From Kineosporia mesophila (GTDB lineage: Bacteria; Actinomycetota; Actinomycetes; Actinomycetales; Kineosporiaceae): a stretch of 64,000 nt of DNA. Position numbers and translations under genes: made by a program. The notes beneath the pieces are model-generated. The model was not told the DNA's origin. It saw only the letters and a list, made by a program, of their open reading frames with translations, and searched no databases. Position 1 is the stretch's first letter; the number at the start of each line of letters is the position of its first letter. The stretch covers positions 178,547 to 242,546 of the forward strand of contig NZ_JAJOMA010000012.1 in NCBI RefSeq assembly GCF_021129235.1. Direction: 5' to 3'. Shown piece by piece: positions 1 through 7,936 of this stretch.

Positions 1-2
1 AC

Positions 3-764
3 CCCGAGTTCAACGCCACCTGCACCTACAGCCATTCGGGCAACAACGACCCGATCGTGTTCCCGGGGCAGACCGGGAAGTCGCATCTGCACTCGTTCTT
101 CGGCAACGAGAGCACCGACGCGAACAGCACCACCGAGGACCTGATGAAGTTCACGTCCACGACCTGCCTGCCGACGCAGGACCACTCGGCCTACTGGATG
201 CCGTCGCTGACCGACAAGAGCACCGGCCAGAAGGTCGAGCCGAAAGAGCTGATCGTCTACTACGGTTCGCTGCTGGAGGACAAGACCAAGACGGTGCCGA
301 TGCCCAACGGCATGCGGATGGTCGTGGGGGACGCGAAGAAGCAGGAGGCCACCCCGGTCGGCACGGTGAACCAGTTCTGGTGCGCCGGTGGCCCGGCCGA
401 CGGCGTGGCGCGTAGCGACGACGGCAACTGGCCCGTCTGCCAGGACAACGGCTCGCTGCACTTCCTGCAGCGGTTCCCGGACTGCTGGGACGGCAAGAAC
501 CTGGACAGCCCGGACCACAAGTCGCACGTCGCCTACGGTGCGCAGGGCACCTGCCCGGCCGCGTTCCCGGTCCGGATCCCGGCCGTCACCTTCGTCGTCA
601 ACTACGACACCGAAGGCACCAAGGCCGGGTTCGAGCTGGCCAGCGGTATGGCTTCGTCCATGCACTTCGACGGGTTCTTCGCCTGGGACACCAAGACCAT
701 GGCCGACCTGGTCAAGAGTTGCGTGAACCAGCTGGTGACCTGCAACAAGGAGAAGCAGTTCTGA
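3..764 (+). CDS. DUF1996 domain protein, 5' end outside window
   Basis: The reading frame is open from the first complete codon in the window, so the N-terminus (presumably with a secretion signal) lies upstream. The visible 253 codons match the DUF1996 family of secreted proteins from actinomycetes and fungi: near the start YSHSGNNDPIVFPGQTGKSH and HSFFGN, later TTCLPTQDHSAYWMP, and HLQRFPDCWDG-type residues (here LHFLQRFPDCWDGKNLD), then DHKSHVAYG. Six or more cysteines suggest disulphides outside the cell. The molecular function of the family is unknown. A strong hairpin follows the stop codon. Confidence 0.85.
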   Translation, partial: PEFNATCTYSHSGNNDPIVFPGQTGKSHLHSFFGNESTDANSTTEDLMKFTSTTCLPTQDHSAYWMPSLTDKSTGQKVEPKELIVYYGSLLEDKTKTVPMPNGMRMVVGDAKKQEATPVGTVNQFWCAGGPADGVARSDDGNWPVCQDNGSLHFLQRFPDCWDGKNLDSPDHKSHVAYGAQGTCPAAFPVRIPAVTFVVNYDTEGTKAGFELASGMASSMHFDGFFAWDTKTMADLVKSCVNQLVTCNKEKQF

Positions 765-777
765 TCCTGCCGGTCCG

Positions 778-811
778 GGCCGGGTGAGGTGCCACGGCAC
801 CCCACCCGGCC
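778..811 (+). terminator. Hairpin terminator after the DUF1996 gene
   Basis: The arms GGCCGGGTG + GGTGCC (778-793) and GGCACC + CACCCGGCC (796-811) pair over 15 bp with one A/C mismatch, 13 bases after the stop codon. There is no long T tract, as is usual for GC-rich actinomycete terminators. Its position argues against the longest possible start (784) of the next gene. Confidence 0.7.
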
Positions 812-867
812 TTCCGGTCCGGGCGGCCGGACGTGCGCCGTCCGGAGCGGCATGCTTCGCTCGGGCG

Positions 868-1275
868 GTGACCACCGCCGATGTGCTCCTCCTGACAGCC
901 ACCGCAGCTCACCTCGGTTTCCAGGTCACCGTCACGGCGCTCGTCTACCCGGCCCTGGCCCGCGTGCCCGCGCAGCAGTGGGAGTTCGCCCACAACGCCC
1001 ACTCGCGGGCCGTCGTCCCGCTCGTGGCGGTGATGTACGGGACCCTCGTGCTGACCGGCGGATGGACCCTGCTGTCCGGCCCGGGCGGCTGGACGCTCGT
1101 GGCCCTGGCCGCCGTGGCCGCCACCTTCATGGTCACGGCCTGCGCGGCCCGGGTGCACGGCCGTCTCAGTGCGGGGCACGACCGCGAAGAGGTCAGGCGT
1201 CTGCTGCGGATCGACCAGGTCCGGGCCCTGACTGCCGCACTCGCACTCGTTGCGTCGGCCCTGGCGGTGCGGTGA
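868..1275 (+). CDS. Small integral membrane protein, four predicted helices
   Basis: This 135-residue hydrophobic protein has four probable membrane helices: around VLLLTATAAHLGFQVTVTAL, the VVPLVAVMYGTLVLTGGW stretch, LVALAAVAATFMVTACAA, and a C-terminal LTAALALVASALAV. The frame runs up to 784, but that part overlaps the preceding terminator hairpin and is not membrane-like, so the GTG at 868 is preferred (VTTADVLLL). A short charged loop (GHDREEVRRLLRIDQVR) separates helices 3 and 4. No family is recognised with certainty; conserved actinobacterial membrane proteins of unknown function have this layout. Confidence 0.6.
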   Translation: MTTADVLLLTATAAHLGFQVTVTALVYPALARVPAQQWEFAHNAHSRAVVPLVAVMYGTLVLTGGWTLLSGPGGWTLVALAAVAATFMVTACAARVHGRLSAGHDREEVRRLLRIDQVRALTAALALVASALAVR

Positions 1276-1306
1276 CACGCCCGATGCTCCCGGGCATCCG
1301 CGGACC

Positions 1307-2044
1307 TCAGTCGCCGGTCGCGGCCAGGATCGGTTCCAGCGCCTCGAACCAGGCTCCGGCGATCTTGCTGTAGCCGCCGTCGTTCGGGTGGATGCCGTCG
1401 CTGGTCAGGTCGGACGAGTTCAGCACCGCGTTCAGGTCGGCCAGGTGCAGACCGTCGGTACCGTCCGCGATCTTCTGCTCCACCAGGGTCTTCGCGGCGG
1501 CGTTGAACTCGTCGACCTCGGCGTCGTTGGCGGCGTTGCCCGAGGGCTGCAGGGTGCCGACCACCAGGGTCACGCCCGGACGGGCGGCCAGGATCTCGTC
1601 GATCAGGGCACTCAGGCGGGCCGGGGCGTTCGGCAGGTCGTAGTTCTGCAGGGTGTCGTTGGTGCCGGCGGCCAGGAGCACCACGTCGGGTGTGTAGGTG
1701 GCCAGCCAGTTCTCGGCCCCGGCGGCGACCTGGTCGATGCGGTAGCCGCCGTGACCCTCGTTCTCCGGGTCGTCGGTGGTACCGGACTTCAGCGAGCCGA
1801 CGTAGTCGATGCTCACCCCGGCCCCGGTCAGCTGCTGACGCAGGACCTCCCGGTAGCCGTTGCCGGTGGTGGAGCCGGTGCCGTAGGTCATGGAGGCGCC
1901 CAGCGGCATGATCTTCACCGGGACCGCCGCGGTGGACTCGGCCGCCTGGGCCGCCTGGGTGGCCGTCGTGGCTCCCAGACCGAGGGCGGCGACGCCGATC
2001 GTGGCGGCGAGCAGGGTGATCCGGTGTGCGCGGGGACGGAACAT
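1307..2044 (-). CDS. Secreted SGNH/GDSL-type esterase
   Basis: A 245-residue protein with a Sec-type signal (about residues 1-35, ending TQAAQAAES) and an SGNH hydrolase fold. Block I is PLGASMTYG with catalytic Ser51; the usual Asp before Ser is Ala here, a variant found in the PLGASITYG subgroup. Block III is LAAGTND (residues 125-130), and block V is SDGIHPN with Asp216 and His219 completing the triad. The family cleaves acyl or acetyl esters, often on carbohydrates. The ATG at 2044 is preceded by GGAG at a 7-base spacing. It lies downstream of prfH on the same strand with about 100 bp between and is probably transcribed alone. Confidence 0.85.
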   Translation of the reverse strand: MFRPRAHRITLLAATIGVAALGLGATTATQAAQAAESTAAVPVKIMPLGASMTYGTGSTTGNGYREVLRQQLTGAGVSIDYVGSLKSGTTDDPENEGHGGYRIDQVAAGAENWLATYTPDVVLLAAGTNDTLQNYDLPNAPARLSALIDEILAARPGVTLVVGTLQPSGNAANDAEVDEFNAAAKTLVEQKIADGTDGLHLADLNAVLNSSDLTSDGIHPNDGGYSKIAGAWFEALEPILAATGD

Positions 2045-2141
2045 GGATGTCTCCAAACAGGTTCGTGGATGACGGAAACCAGCACCACTATCCAAAGCCC
2101 GGCCCCCCGGCCGACAACTCAATGGAATGATAACGATGTCT

Positions 2142-2780
2142 TTAGGCGGGTGGGGGCATTCCCGTTGCCCCTTGAGGTCGTTCGGTTCGTGTCGGTGCCC
2201 CGCGCACGATCCGGTCGTGGGTGCGCCACCGGGTGGTGCCCGCGGCCCGACCGGTGGCGGTGTCGGCCTCCTGGATCCGGCGGCGCAGCAGATCGACGGC
2301 GATGCGGCGGTTGTCGGACAGGCGCCGCTCGGTGTCGACCACCACGACGGTCCCGCTCGGGCGGTGCGTGGCCCGGATCGCGGTGCTGGCCTTGTTGCGG
2401 TGCTGCCCACCCGGGCCACCGGTCCGGGTGGCCACGAAAGTGACGTCGTCCTCGGAGAAAACAGAAGGGTGGACGTCGTCGGGCTGCGGTTCGGCGATCA
2501 CGTACCAGTTCTTCCGCGCGACCCCGGCCCGGTAGGGGCTGGGCGCCTGCCAGCACAGGGTGCCGGTCCAGGCGGCGGCGAAGGACGGCGGGCCTTCCAG
2601 CCGCAGCAACAGCGACCGGTAGGTGCCGGGAGCCTCGCCGGGAACCGCATCCACCCGCTGCACCCCGACGCCTTCCCGCCGGGCCCGGTCCTCCAAGCGT
2701 TCGGCCAGTTCGGCCACGGCCCAGGCGCATTCGACCGGACCACGCCCGGCCGAGAGCAGCAGGCGGAGGGTGGAGCTCAT
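2142..2780 (-). CDS. prfH: Peptide chain release factor H-like protein
   Basis: A 212-residue release-factor paralogue. The peptidyl-tRNA hydrolysis motif GGPGGQHRNK lies at residues 121-130 (GGQ at 124-126), followed by ATHRPSGTVVVV as in PrfH, and the protein lacks the tRNA-recognition domains of RF1/RF2. PrfH family members act on damaged decoding centres in ribosomes together with the RNA ligase RtcB, with which they normally form an operon. Here the start codon overlaps the stop of a short RtcB-like tail (ATGA, 2777-2780), but no complete rtcB is present. It could still act with an RtcB encoded elsewhere. Confidence 0.85.
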   Translation of the reverse strand: MSSTLRLLLSAGRGPVECAWAVAELAERLEDRARREGVGVQRVDAVPGEAPGTYRSLLLRLEGPPSFAAAWTGTLCWQAPSPYRAGVARKNWYVIAEPQPDDVHPSVFSEDDVTFVATRTGGPGGQHRNKASTAIRATHRPSGTVVVVDTERRLSDNRRIAVDLLRRRIQEADTATGRAAGTTRWRTHDRIVRGAPTRTERPQGATGMPPPA

Positions 2781-2899
2781 CGCCGGCGCCGCCCGTCGGA
2801 GAGGTCTTGCGTCTTGTAGGTGATGATCGGGACCGTGGCGGCCACCGGTGTGGCCAGGTGGTGGCTGACCAGGTCGTCGATCACCTGAGGACGCCCCGG
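2777..2899 (-). pseudogene. rtcB: Remnant of the rtcB 3' end, N-terminal ~90% missing
   Basis: Reading the minus strand up to a TGA that overlaps the prfH ATG gives RPQVIDDLVSHHLATPVA then ATVPIITYKTQDLSDG. This resembles the C-terminus of the RtcB RNA ligase (a helix ending in PVA, then a short strand like PLVTYK). The ATGA overlap is the arrangement expected of an rtcB-prfH operon. Upstream of about 2890 the similarity stops, and the end of the TauE-type exporter gene follows within about 60 bp. I infer that the body of rtcB was deleted or replaced. The match is short, so chance is not excluded. Confidence 0.5.
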
Positions 2900-2957
2900 G
2901 AGCGCAACGCATTTTCGAGCGTGCCTCCTGCGCCCGGCAGGTACCGGTGTCGCCGGG

Positions 2958-3770
2958 TCAGCCGGCCATCACGCCGACGGCCACGGAACCGACCGCCATG
3001 GCCGCGGCGGCCACCAGGAGCCCGAACGTGACGCGTTGATAGATATCCGCGTTCAGCAGCTCGAAGAGCCGGCGGCCGATCAGGAATCCCAGCCCCGCGG
3101 CGACCCACAGCAGCGGGAGCCCGCTTGGCAGCGCCCAGGCACTCGTCATCAGCAGGATGCCCACACTCAGCGGAAGCCGCGCCACCGACAGCATGACGAG
3201 GGTGTCGCGCACCCGCCGGGGCTCCCGCAGCCGCGCATTGAGGTACAGCACGACGGGCGGGGCCCCGAGGGACGTGCACGAACTGAGGAATCCCGAGACC
3301 GCGCCGATCATGGGTGCGGCGGCGCCGGAGTGCGCCCAGCGGCCCGGTTCTGCGGCCGGGGCGACCGCCCGGCCGGGGAACCGGGGCCTCAGCTGGTCCA
3401 GCACGGCCAGGACGACCGCCAGGGCGATGAGGATCTGCAACGGGACCTGAGGCACCCGGGTCAGTGCGATCGCCCCCAGAAGGAGGCCGGGCACCGACCA
3501 CACGGACAGTTCCAGCACGGCCCGCCGCGACGACCGGGGCCGGCTGCCGCTCGCCACCAGCACGAGGATCTCCACGACGAACCCTGAGGCAATGACGACG
3601 CACACGGCCTCCTGCGGCCCCCAGATCATCGTCAGCAGAGGCATGCTGAAGATCGCATAACCGAAGCCCATGACGGCCTGCAGCGCGGAGGAGAAGAAGA
3701 TGATCAGGCCGGCCAGCGCGATCTGGGTGTTCCCGGGAAAGTCGAGAAAGGCAACAGCAGCGTGAAAAAT
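2958..3770 (-). CDS. TauE/SafE-family sulfite/organosulfonate exporter, probable ATT start
   Basis: A membrane protein of about 270 residues with some eight hydrophobic segments. It has TauE-type N-terminal residues ALAGLIIFFSSALQAVMGFG then YAIFSMPLLTM, and a central repeat-like half near GAVSGFLSSCTSLGAPPVVL. The family moves sulfite, sulfonates or sulfoacetate across the membrane. The first helix is encoded upstream of the first ATG (3671), and no ATG, GTG or TTG lies between there and the upstream stop. An ATT at 3768-3770 sits 5 bases after a perfect GGAGG (3776-3780) and would give a normal-length protein. It starts 36 bp after the sulfotransferase stop and is the last gene of the operon. 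Confidence 0.75.
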   Translation of the reverse strand: MFHAAVAFLDFPGNTQIALAGLIIFFSSALQAVMGFGYAIFSMPLLTMIWGPQEAVCVVIASGFVVEILVLVASGSRPRSSRRAVLELSVWSVPGLLLGAIALTRVPQVPLQILIALAVVLAVLDQLRPRFPGRAVAPAAEPGRWAHSGAAAPMIGAVSGFLSSCTSLGAPPVVLYLNARLREPRRVRDTLVMLSVARLPLSVGILLMTSAWALPSGLPLLWVAAGLGFLIGRRLFELLNADIYQRVTFGLLVAAAAMAVGSVAVGVMAG

Positions 3771-3806
3771 GCAGTCCTCCAGGTCTGGTCGTAAGTTTGA
3801 TCCCGG

Positions 3807-4703
3807 TCACACCGCGTAGCCCAGCGTCCGGAGCGTACCCGAGGCGATGTCCTCGAAGGCGGTGATCTGCTCGGCGGTGAGATCGTGTCGGAACCGTCCG
3901 ACCGGCGCGTCGCTCAGCGGGTTCTTGGTCGCCTCCGACGAGGGATGGGACCAGTCGTGGGCGTGCAGCGTGTGGTCGACCAGATGGTGCTGCAGCATCT
4001 GGCTCGCGAACGGGATCTCGAGGAAGTCGCACAGGGCCCGGCAGGCCTTCTCCGGCTCGGAGACCAGGTCTTCGTAACGGATCTCGTGATACCGCGGGGC
4101 GGGCGCCCGCAGCCGGGCGGCCTCGATCAGGTTGGCCCACTTGTACGCCGTGTCGTCGATCGACCGGTAGCCCCAGTCCGGCACGGTCCGCAGATGGGAT
4201 GCCGCCACGTCCCGGCCGTCGCGGATGATGTGGATGAAGCGCGACCCGGGGAAGATCTGCGCGTACCGGTCCACGTCCTGGATCTTGCGCTGGAGCTTGA
4301 TCCCCCAGGTGAGCTTGCCCGTCATCGCCATCTTGAACTGCCCGATGCGCTCCAGGAGCCGGCACCGGTCGCGCAGCGCCACGATGTCCCGGCCATCCTC
4401 GGCGATCTGCTGCTCGACCAGGCCGGACAGGGTGGCCGGCGGAACGCCGTAGCGCTCGCACTGTTTCACGAAGTGCGCGACGTCGTAGTAGGCGGGATCG
4501 TTCGTGTCCGTGCCCGGGCCCAGCACGCGCGGGTCGCCCTCCCGCAGCAATCGGCACGTCTGGATCACCAGCGTGCCCAGGTTGGTGGGCTCGGCGAAAT
4601 CGAGCTCCGGGCCGACGTCGAGAGCCGGATGCGAGTCCAGCACGATGCTCAGGAGCGTCGTCCCGGACCGGTGTTCGCCGCCGAGGAGAATGGGGGTGTT
4701 CAC
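3807..4703 (-). CDS. PAPS-dependent sulfotransferase
   Basis: A 298-residue soluble sulfotransferase. The 5'-phosphosulfate loop GGEHRSGTTLL lies at residues 8-18, and the 3'-phosphate-binding motif IIRDGRDVAASH at about 159-170. These bind PAPS, from which sulfate is transferred to a hydroxyl or amino group of a small molecule or glycan. The GTG at 4703 overlaps the aminotransferase stop by 4 bases (GTGA), so the two are translationally coupled; a longer N-terminus read from 4778 is unlikely. With the adjacent aminotransferase, GMC oxidoreductase and TauE exporter, it probably sulfates a small amino metabolite. The acceptor is unknown. Confidence 0.85.
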   Translation of the reverse strand: MNTPILLGGEHRSGTTLLSIVLDSHPALDVGPELDFAEPTNLGTLVIQTCRLLREGDPRVLGPGTDTNDPAYYDVAHFVKQCERYGVPPATLSGLVEQQIAEDGRDIVALRDRCRLLERIGQFKMAMTGKLTWGIKLQRKIQDVDRYAQIFPGSRFIHIIRDGRDVAASHLRTVPDWGYRSIDDTAYKWANLIEAARLRAPAPRYHEIRYEDLVSEPEKACRALCDFLEIPFASQMLQHHLVDHTLHAHDWSHPSSEATKNPLSDAPVGRFRHDLTAEQITAFEDIASGTLRTLGYAV

Positions 4704-6040
4704 GCGGACCTCCCGACCAGGGCGGCACCGGCATCCGGGGTGGCGGTGTCCAGACGCGGGCCCAGCTGTTCCCACCACCGCGCGGCGACCCGCGGTGTCA
4801 CCCGGAAGGCATCCTCGGCGAAGCGGGCGAACGCCCCGGCGCTGATGCTTCGGGCCGACGGGCCGGCGAACGTCGCCGCCACCTCGTCGAAGGCGAGCAG
4901 GGCCTGGTCGATGTCCTCCGGGGTCAGTGCGGCGCTGACCAGGTGGGCGCCACCGAACTCGGCGTGCACGCCCCGCCGCCGCAGTTCGGTGTAGAAGCGC
5001 TGCCCGAGGTCGTCGTCCTCGAACAGGACGTGGAAGATGCCTGCCGCGCTCAGCGCCCGGGCGGCCAGGCCGTGCCGGGCGAGCACCGCGTTGATGCCGG
5101 GCACCAGGCGGGACACGTGGTCGATGATGGTCTGCGTCGCACCGTTACGCTGGATGTCCACCGACACCCGGGCGCCGGCGAACGGGGCCACTTCCCGCAT
5201 GAAGGTGTTTCCCAGATAAGTCTTCTCGTGAGCCTCCAGGACACTGCGCGCACCCAGGACGGCGGAGAGGGCCATCCCGTTGCACAGTCCCTTGCTCACG
5301 GTGATCAGGTCGGGGGTCAGGCCCAGGGCGCCGTGCAGGCCGCCGTTCACGAACCGGAATCCGGTCATCACCTCGTCCAGCGCGAAGAGGGCGCCGTGGG
5401 AGCGGGCCAGATCCTGCATCGTGAACAGGTCGGCCAGCGGCATGCAGGTCGACTCGGGCGTGACGAAGACCGCCGCGACCCGCCCGGGGTGATCCTCCAG
5501 CAGTGTGCGCAGACGCTCGACGTCGTACCCGAAGTCGACGACGCCGGCGTCGCGTCCCACGACGTCGGGAGTTCCCTTGTACTGCAACTGCCAGTCGTGC
5601 CAACCGTGGAAGCCGGAGGTGAGGATCAGATCGCGACCGGTGTGCACCCGGGCCAGCCGGACCGCACCGCTGGTCGCGCAGGAACCGGTCCGGAAGAACA
5701 GGGCGCGCTGCGCGCACGGGAAGATCGAGCACAGATCCTGCGCCACGTCCGTCCGCAGGCTGCTCATGACACCCGGGAGAACCCCTCCACTGCGGCGCAT
5801 CTCGTCGATCACCGCGTCCAGGACGGGCGCGTGGCCCATGCCCAGGGGAGCGGCGCCGGTGCAGGACGTGAGGTCGATGTACTCCTGCCCGGAGGAGTCC
5901 CAGAAATGGGCCCCCTGCCCTCGGTCGGGCACCAGGGGCATGCGCCGGTCGGCGTCCCAGGTGCGGGAGGAAGTGATGGCCAGGGCCCGGTCGAGTTCGT
6001 TCCGGGCGGTGGGAGCCTGCGTCGTCGGCGTTGACGTCAC
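4700..6040 (-). CDS. Class III PLP aminotransferase, glutamate-1-semialdehyde aminomutase-like
   Basis: 446 residues, fold-type I. Asp222 in ALDEVMTGFR contacts the pyridine nitrogen of PLP, and Lys250 in ITVSKGLCNG forms the Schiff base. FRTGSCATSGAVRLAR (about residues 116-131) is the phosphate-binding region, as in HemL-like enzymes. Biosynthetic relatives transfer amino groups to sugar, cyclitol or aldehyde substrates. The GTG at 6040 follows AGAGGT by 7 bases. It is the second gene of the operon, 36 bp after the GMC oxidoreductase, which could supply its aldehyde or ketone substrate. It is unlikely to be haem-pathway HemL, because the rest of the operon has nothing to do with tetrapyrroles. 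Confidence 0.85.
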   Translation of the reverse strand: MTSTPTTQAPTARNELDRALAITSSRTWDADRRMPLVPDRGQGAHFWDSSGQEYIDLTSCTGAAPLGMGHAPVLDAVIDEMRRSGGVLPGVMSSLRTDVAQDLCSIFPCAQRALFFRTGSCATSGAVRLARVHTGRDLILTSGFHGWHDWQLQYKGTPDVVGRDAGVVDFGYDVERLRTLLEDHPGRVAAVFVTPESTCMPLADLFTMQDLARSHGALFALDEVMTGFRFVNGGLHGALGLTPDLITVSKGLCNGMALSAVLGARSVLEAHEKTYLGNTFMREVAPFAGARVSVDIQRNGATQTIIDHVSRLVPGINAVLARHGLAARALSAAGIFHVLFEDDDLGQRFYTELRRRGVHAEFGGAHLVSAALTPEDIDQALLAFDEVAATFAGPSARSISAGAFARFAEDAFRVTPRVAARWWEQLGPRLDTATPDAGAALVGRSA

Positions 6041-6076
6041 GATGAATACCTCTGAATCTCGCTGGTTTCCGGATAA

Positions 6077-7675
6077 TTACGGGCGCAGGAGCGCGGCGAT
6101 CCGTAAGGCGTTGGCCATGATCGTCATGGTAGGATTCACCGCGGTCGCATAGGGGAAGTAGCCCCCGTCCACGACGTAGGTGTTGTCGGAGCTGTGGACA
6201 CGGCCGCCCGGGTCGACCACGGAACTGCCCGGGTCGTTCCCCGCGCGGCAACTGCCGAGAAGATGGGCAGCGCCCAGCTCGTTGGGACTCACGGTCGTGC
6301 GGATGTCCCGGCCGCCGGCCTCCCGCACGGTGGACGCGGTCACGTCGAGCAGTTCGCCCAGGCGCAGATCGTCCTGGGGAGTTGGCCGGTACTGCATGAC
6401 GATCTTCGGTTCACCCCGCAGCGGCCCGTTGCGGTGGACGCCCTCCACCTGGACCCGGTTCGAGCGCAGGGGGGTGTCGCCGGTCACGCAGTGCAGGCGC
6501 CAGTCGGGGGTGCTGCGCTCGGAGAGCCGGGCCTCGTAGATCAGGCCACCGGGTCTCAGGCCCGACGGTAACTGCTCGTAGAAGTCGGTCGTGCAGATGG
6601 TCGAGAACAGCGACGGCCCCGGCGATGCCCCGGCCGGCATCTGCGCCCGGACGTATCCGCTCCTTTTCAGGCACAGCCCCCGCCCCACCATGTCCGTCTC
6701 GTTGCCCAGCCCGGCCGGGGAGCTCGGGGTGGGTGAGCGCAGGAGGAGGGCGGCGCTCTGCACCGCACCGGCGGCGAGCAGGAAGGTTCTCGCCCGGGTC
6801 GCGTGCAGGGCGCCCGTGCTCAGGTCGACCCACTCCGCGCCCACCGTGGTGTCGCCCCGGACCAGAAGCCGGCGGACGTAGGCCTGACTGGTGATCCGGA
6901 TGTTGCCGGAGTGGGGTGAGGACCGCAGCTCGCGGACGGCATCGGCCCGGGCGCCGCTGCGGCAGAGCTTCTCGTTGCACACGGAGCCGTACGAACAGGC
7001 CGGGCGCCCACCGTAGGGGCGGGAATTCACGGCGACGGGGGTGGGGAAGCAGGAGATGTTCCGTTTACCGGCCGCCACCTCGAACAAATGTGCTTCGGGC
7101 GATGATTCGTGGGGCGGAAGAATGGGTGGCCCGGAGGGCGGCGCATTAGTATCACCGGTCGCCGATCGCGCAATTCCAAAGCGCCGTTCGAGTTGCTCGT
7201 ACCACGGCTGGAGGTCGGCGTAGCGAATGGGCCATTCCGGTGCCAGATCGGCCCCGGGCAGTTCTTCCTGGTGCCGGTCGAAATCACGCTCGCGCATCCG
7301 GAAGAAGATGCCCGCGAACCGCGTCATTCCGCCTCCGACCGCCGACAGCGTCCACGGGTTGGCGGCATCCGGCACCAGGGGTGCCGTGGCGGTGCTGCGA
7401 TGGTCGGCGCCGGCCATCGCCACCCGGGCGGCCGGGTAGTCCGACGGCGGGTCGGTGTTCTGGCCGACTTCGAGAATATGTACCTTGAGGCCTCTTTCGG
7501 CCAGATGCAGGGCGGCGATCGCCCCGCTGGCGCCGCTCCCGACAATGCAGACGTCTGGATCCCCGGTGATGGCATCTCCTTTGATGAACGAGCGGTCCTG
7601 GGGGCCGTCACCCGGCTGCGCGTGAACGCCGGTGCGGATGCTCCGGGTCGGCCGGAAGGCGCTGACCACAGCCAT
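6077..7675 (-). CDS. GMC-family FAD-dependent alcohol/sugar oxidoreductase
   Basis: A 532-residue flavoprotein. The dinucleotide-binding motif DVCIVGSGASGAIAALHLAE occurs at about residues 41-60 and ends in an acidic residue (HILEVG). The C-terminal GMC signature is TYVVDGGYFPYATAVNPTMT followed by IMANALR, and GAAHLLGSC contains a candidate catalytic His. The family oxidises primary or secondary alcohols to aldehydes or ketones. The ATG at 7675 starts a sensible N-terminus with no clear SD; a hairpin (7681-7699) stands directly before it. It is the first gene of the operon GMC-aminotransferase-sulfotransferase-exporter and is divergent from the phosphatase gene at 7937. Confidence 0.8.
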   Translation of the reverse strand: MAVVSAFRPTRSIRTGVHAQPGDGPQDRSFIKGDAITGDPDVCIVGSGASGAIAALHLAERGLKVHILEVGQNTDPPSDYPAARVAMAGADHRSTATAPLVPDAANPWTLSAVGGGMTRFAGIFFRMRERDFDRHQEELPGADLAPEWPIRYADLQPWYEQLERRFGIARSATGDTNAPPSGPPILPPHESSPEAHLFEVAAGKRNISCFPTPVAVNSRPYGGRPACSYGSVCNEKLCRSGARADAVRELRSSPHSGNIRITSQAYVRRLLVRGDTTVGAEWVDLSTGALHATRARTFLLAAGAVQSAALLLRSPTPSSPAGLGNETDMVGRGLCLKRSGYVRAQMPAGASPGPSLFSTICTTDFYEQLPSGLRPGGLIYEARLSERSTPDWRLHCVTGDTPLRSNRVQVEGVHRNGPLRGEPKIVMQYRPTPQDDLRLGELLDVTASTVREAGGRDIRTTVSPNELGAAHLLGSCRAGNDPGSSVVDPGGRVHSSDNTYVVDGGYFPYATAVNPTMTIMANALRIAALLRP

Positions 7676-7936
7676 TTTTCGCCCGCTTCGGAGGCGGGCG
7701 GTTCGGTGGGCCGGCCGATGGCGGCGCGCCCCGGGTGGGCGGCGCCAATCGTTGTAACTGCCCCGTAACAGAACAATCCGGACTCTAGTCCCGGCCCCAG
7801 GGGCCGTCAAGGAAGTCCTCAAGATCCAATAGCGGTTCGACCGGGCATTTCCCGGCGTCCCCGGTTTCACCGCGCGTTTACGTCGTGTTATTCAGGGTTC
7901 TTGCCTGATCCGAGATATCCGTGGAATGTTGGCGGC
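7676..7936. promoter_or_regulatory. Divergent control region with hairpin and GTAAC direct repeats
   Basis: This 261-bp gap between divergent genes is less GC-rich than its surroundings. GCCCGC (7681-7686) and GCGGGC (7694-7699) form a hairpin with a 7-base loop immediately 5' of the GMC start, where it could influence ribosome access. Two direct GTAAC repeats (7754-7758 and 7765-7769), one helical turn apart, lie about 80 bp upstream of the same start and could be an operator. No convincing -35/-10 pair was fixed. Confidence 0.35.

Noticed and set aside
1893..1910. Missing GDSL Asp as a sign of an inactive esterase
   Set aside because: The catalytic Ser, Asp and His and the GTND block are all present, and GASMT is a known variant of block I, so the enzyme is probably active.
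3700..3715. GATCAGGCC match within the TauE gene as another palindromic-repeat copy
   Set aside because: No inverted partner is nearby and the bases encode a conserved membrane helix.
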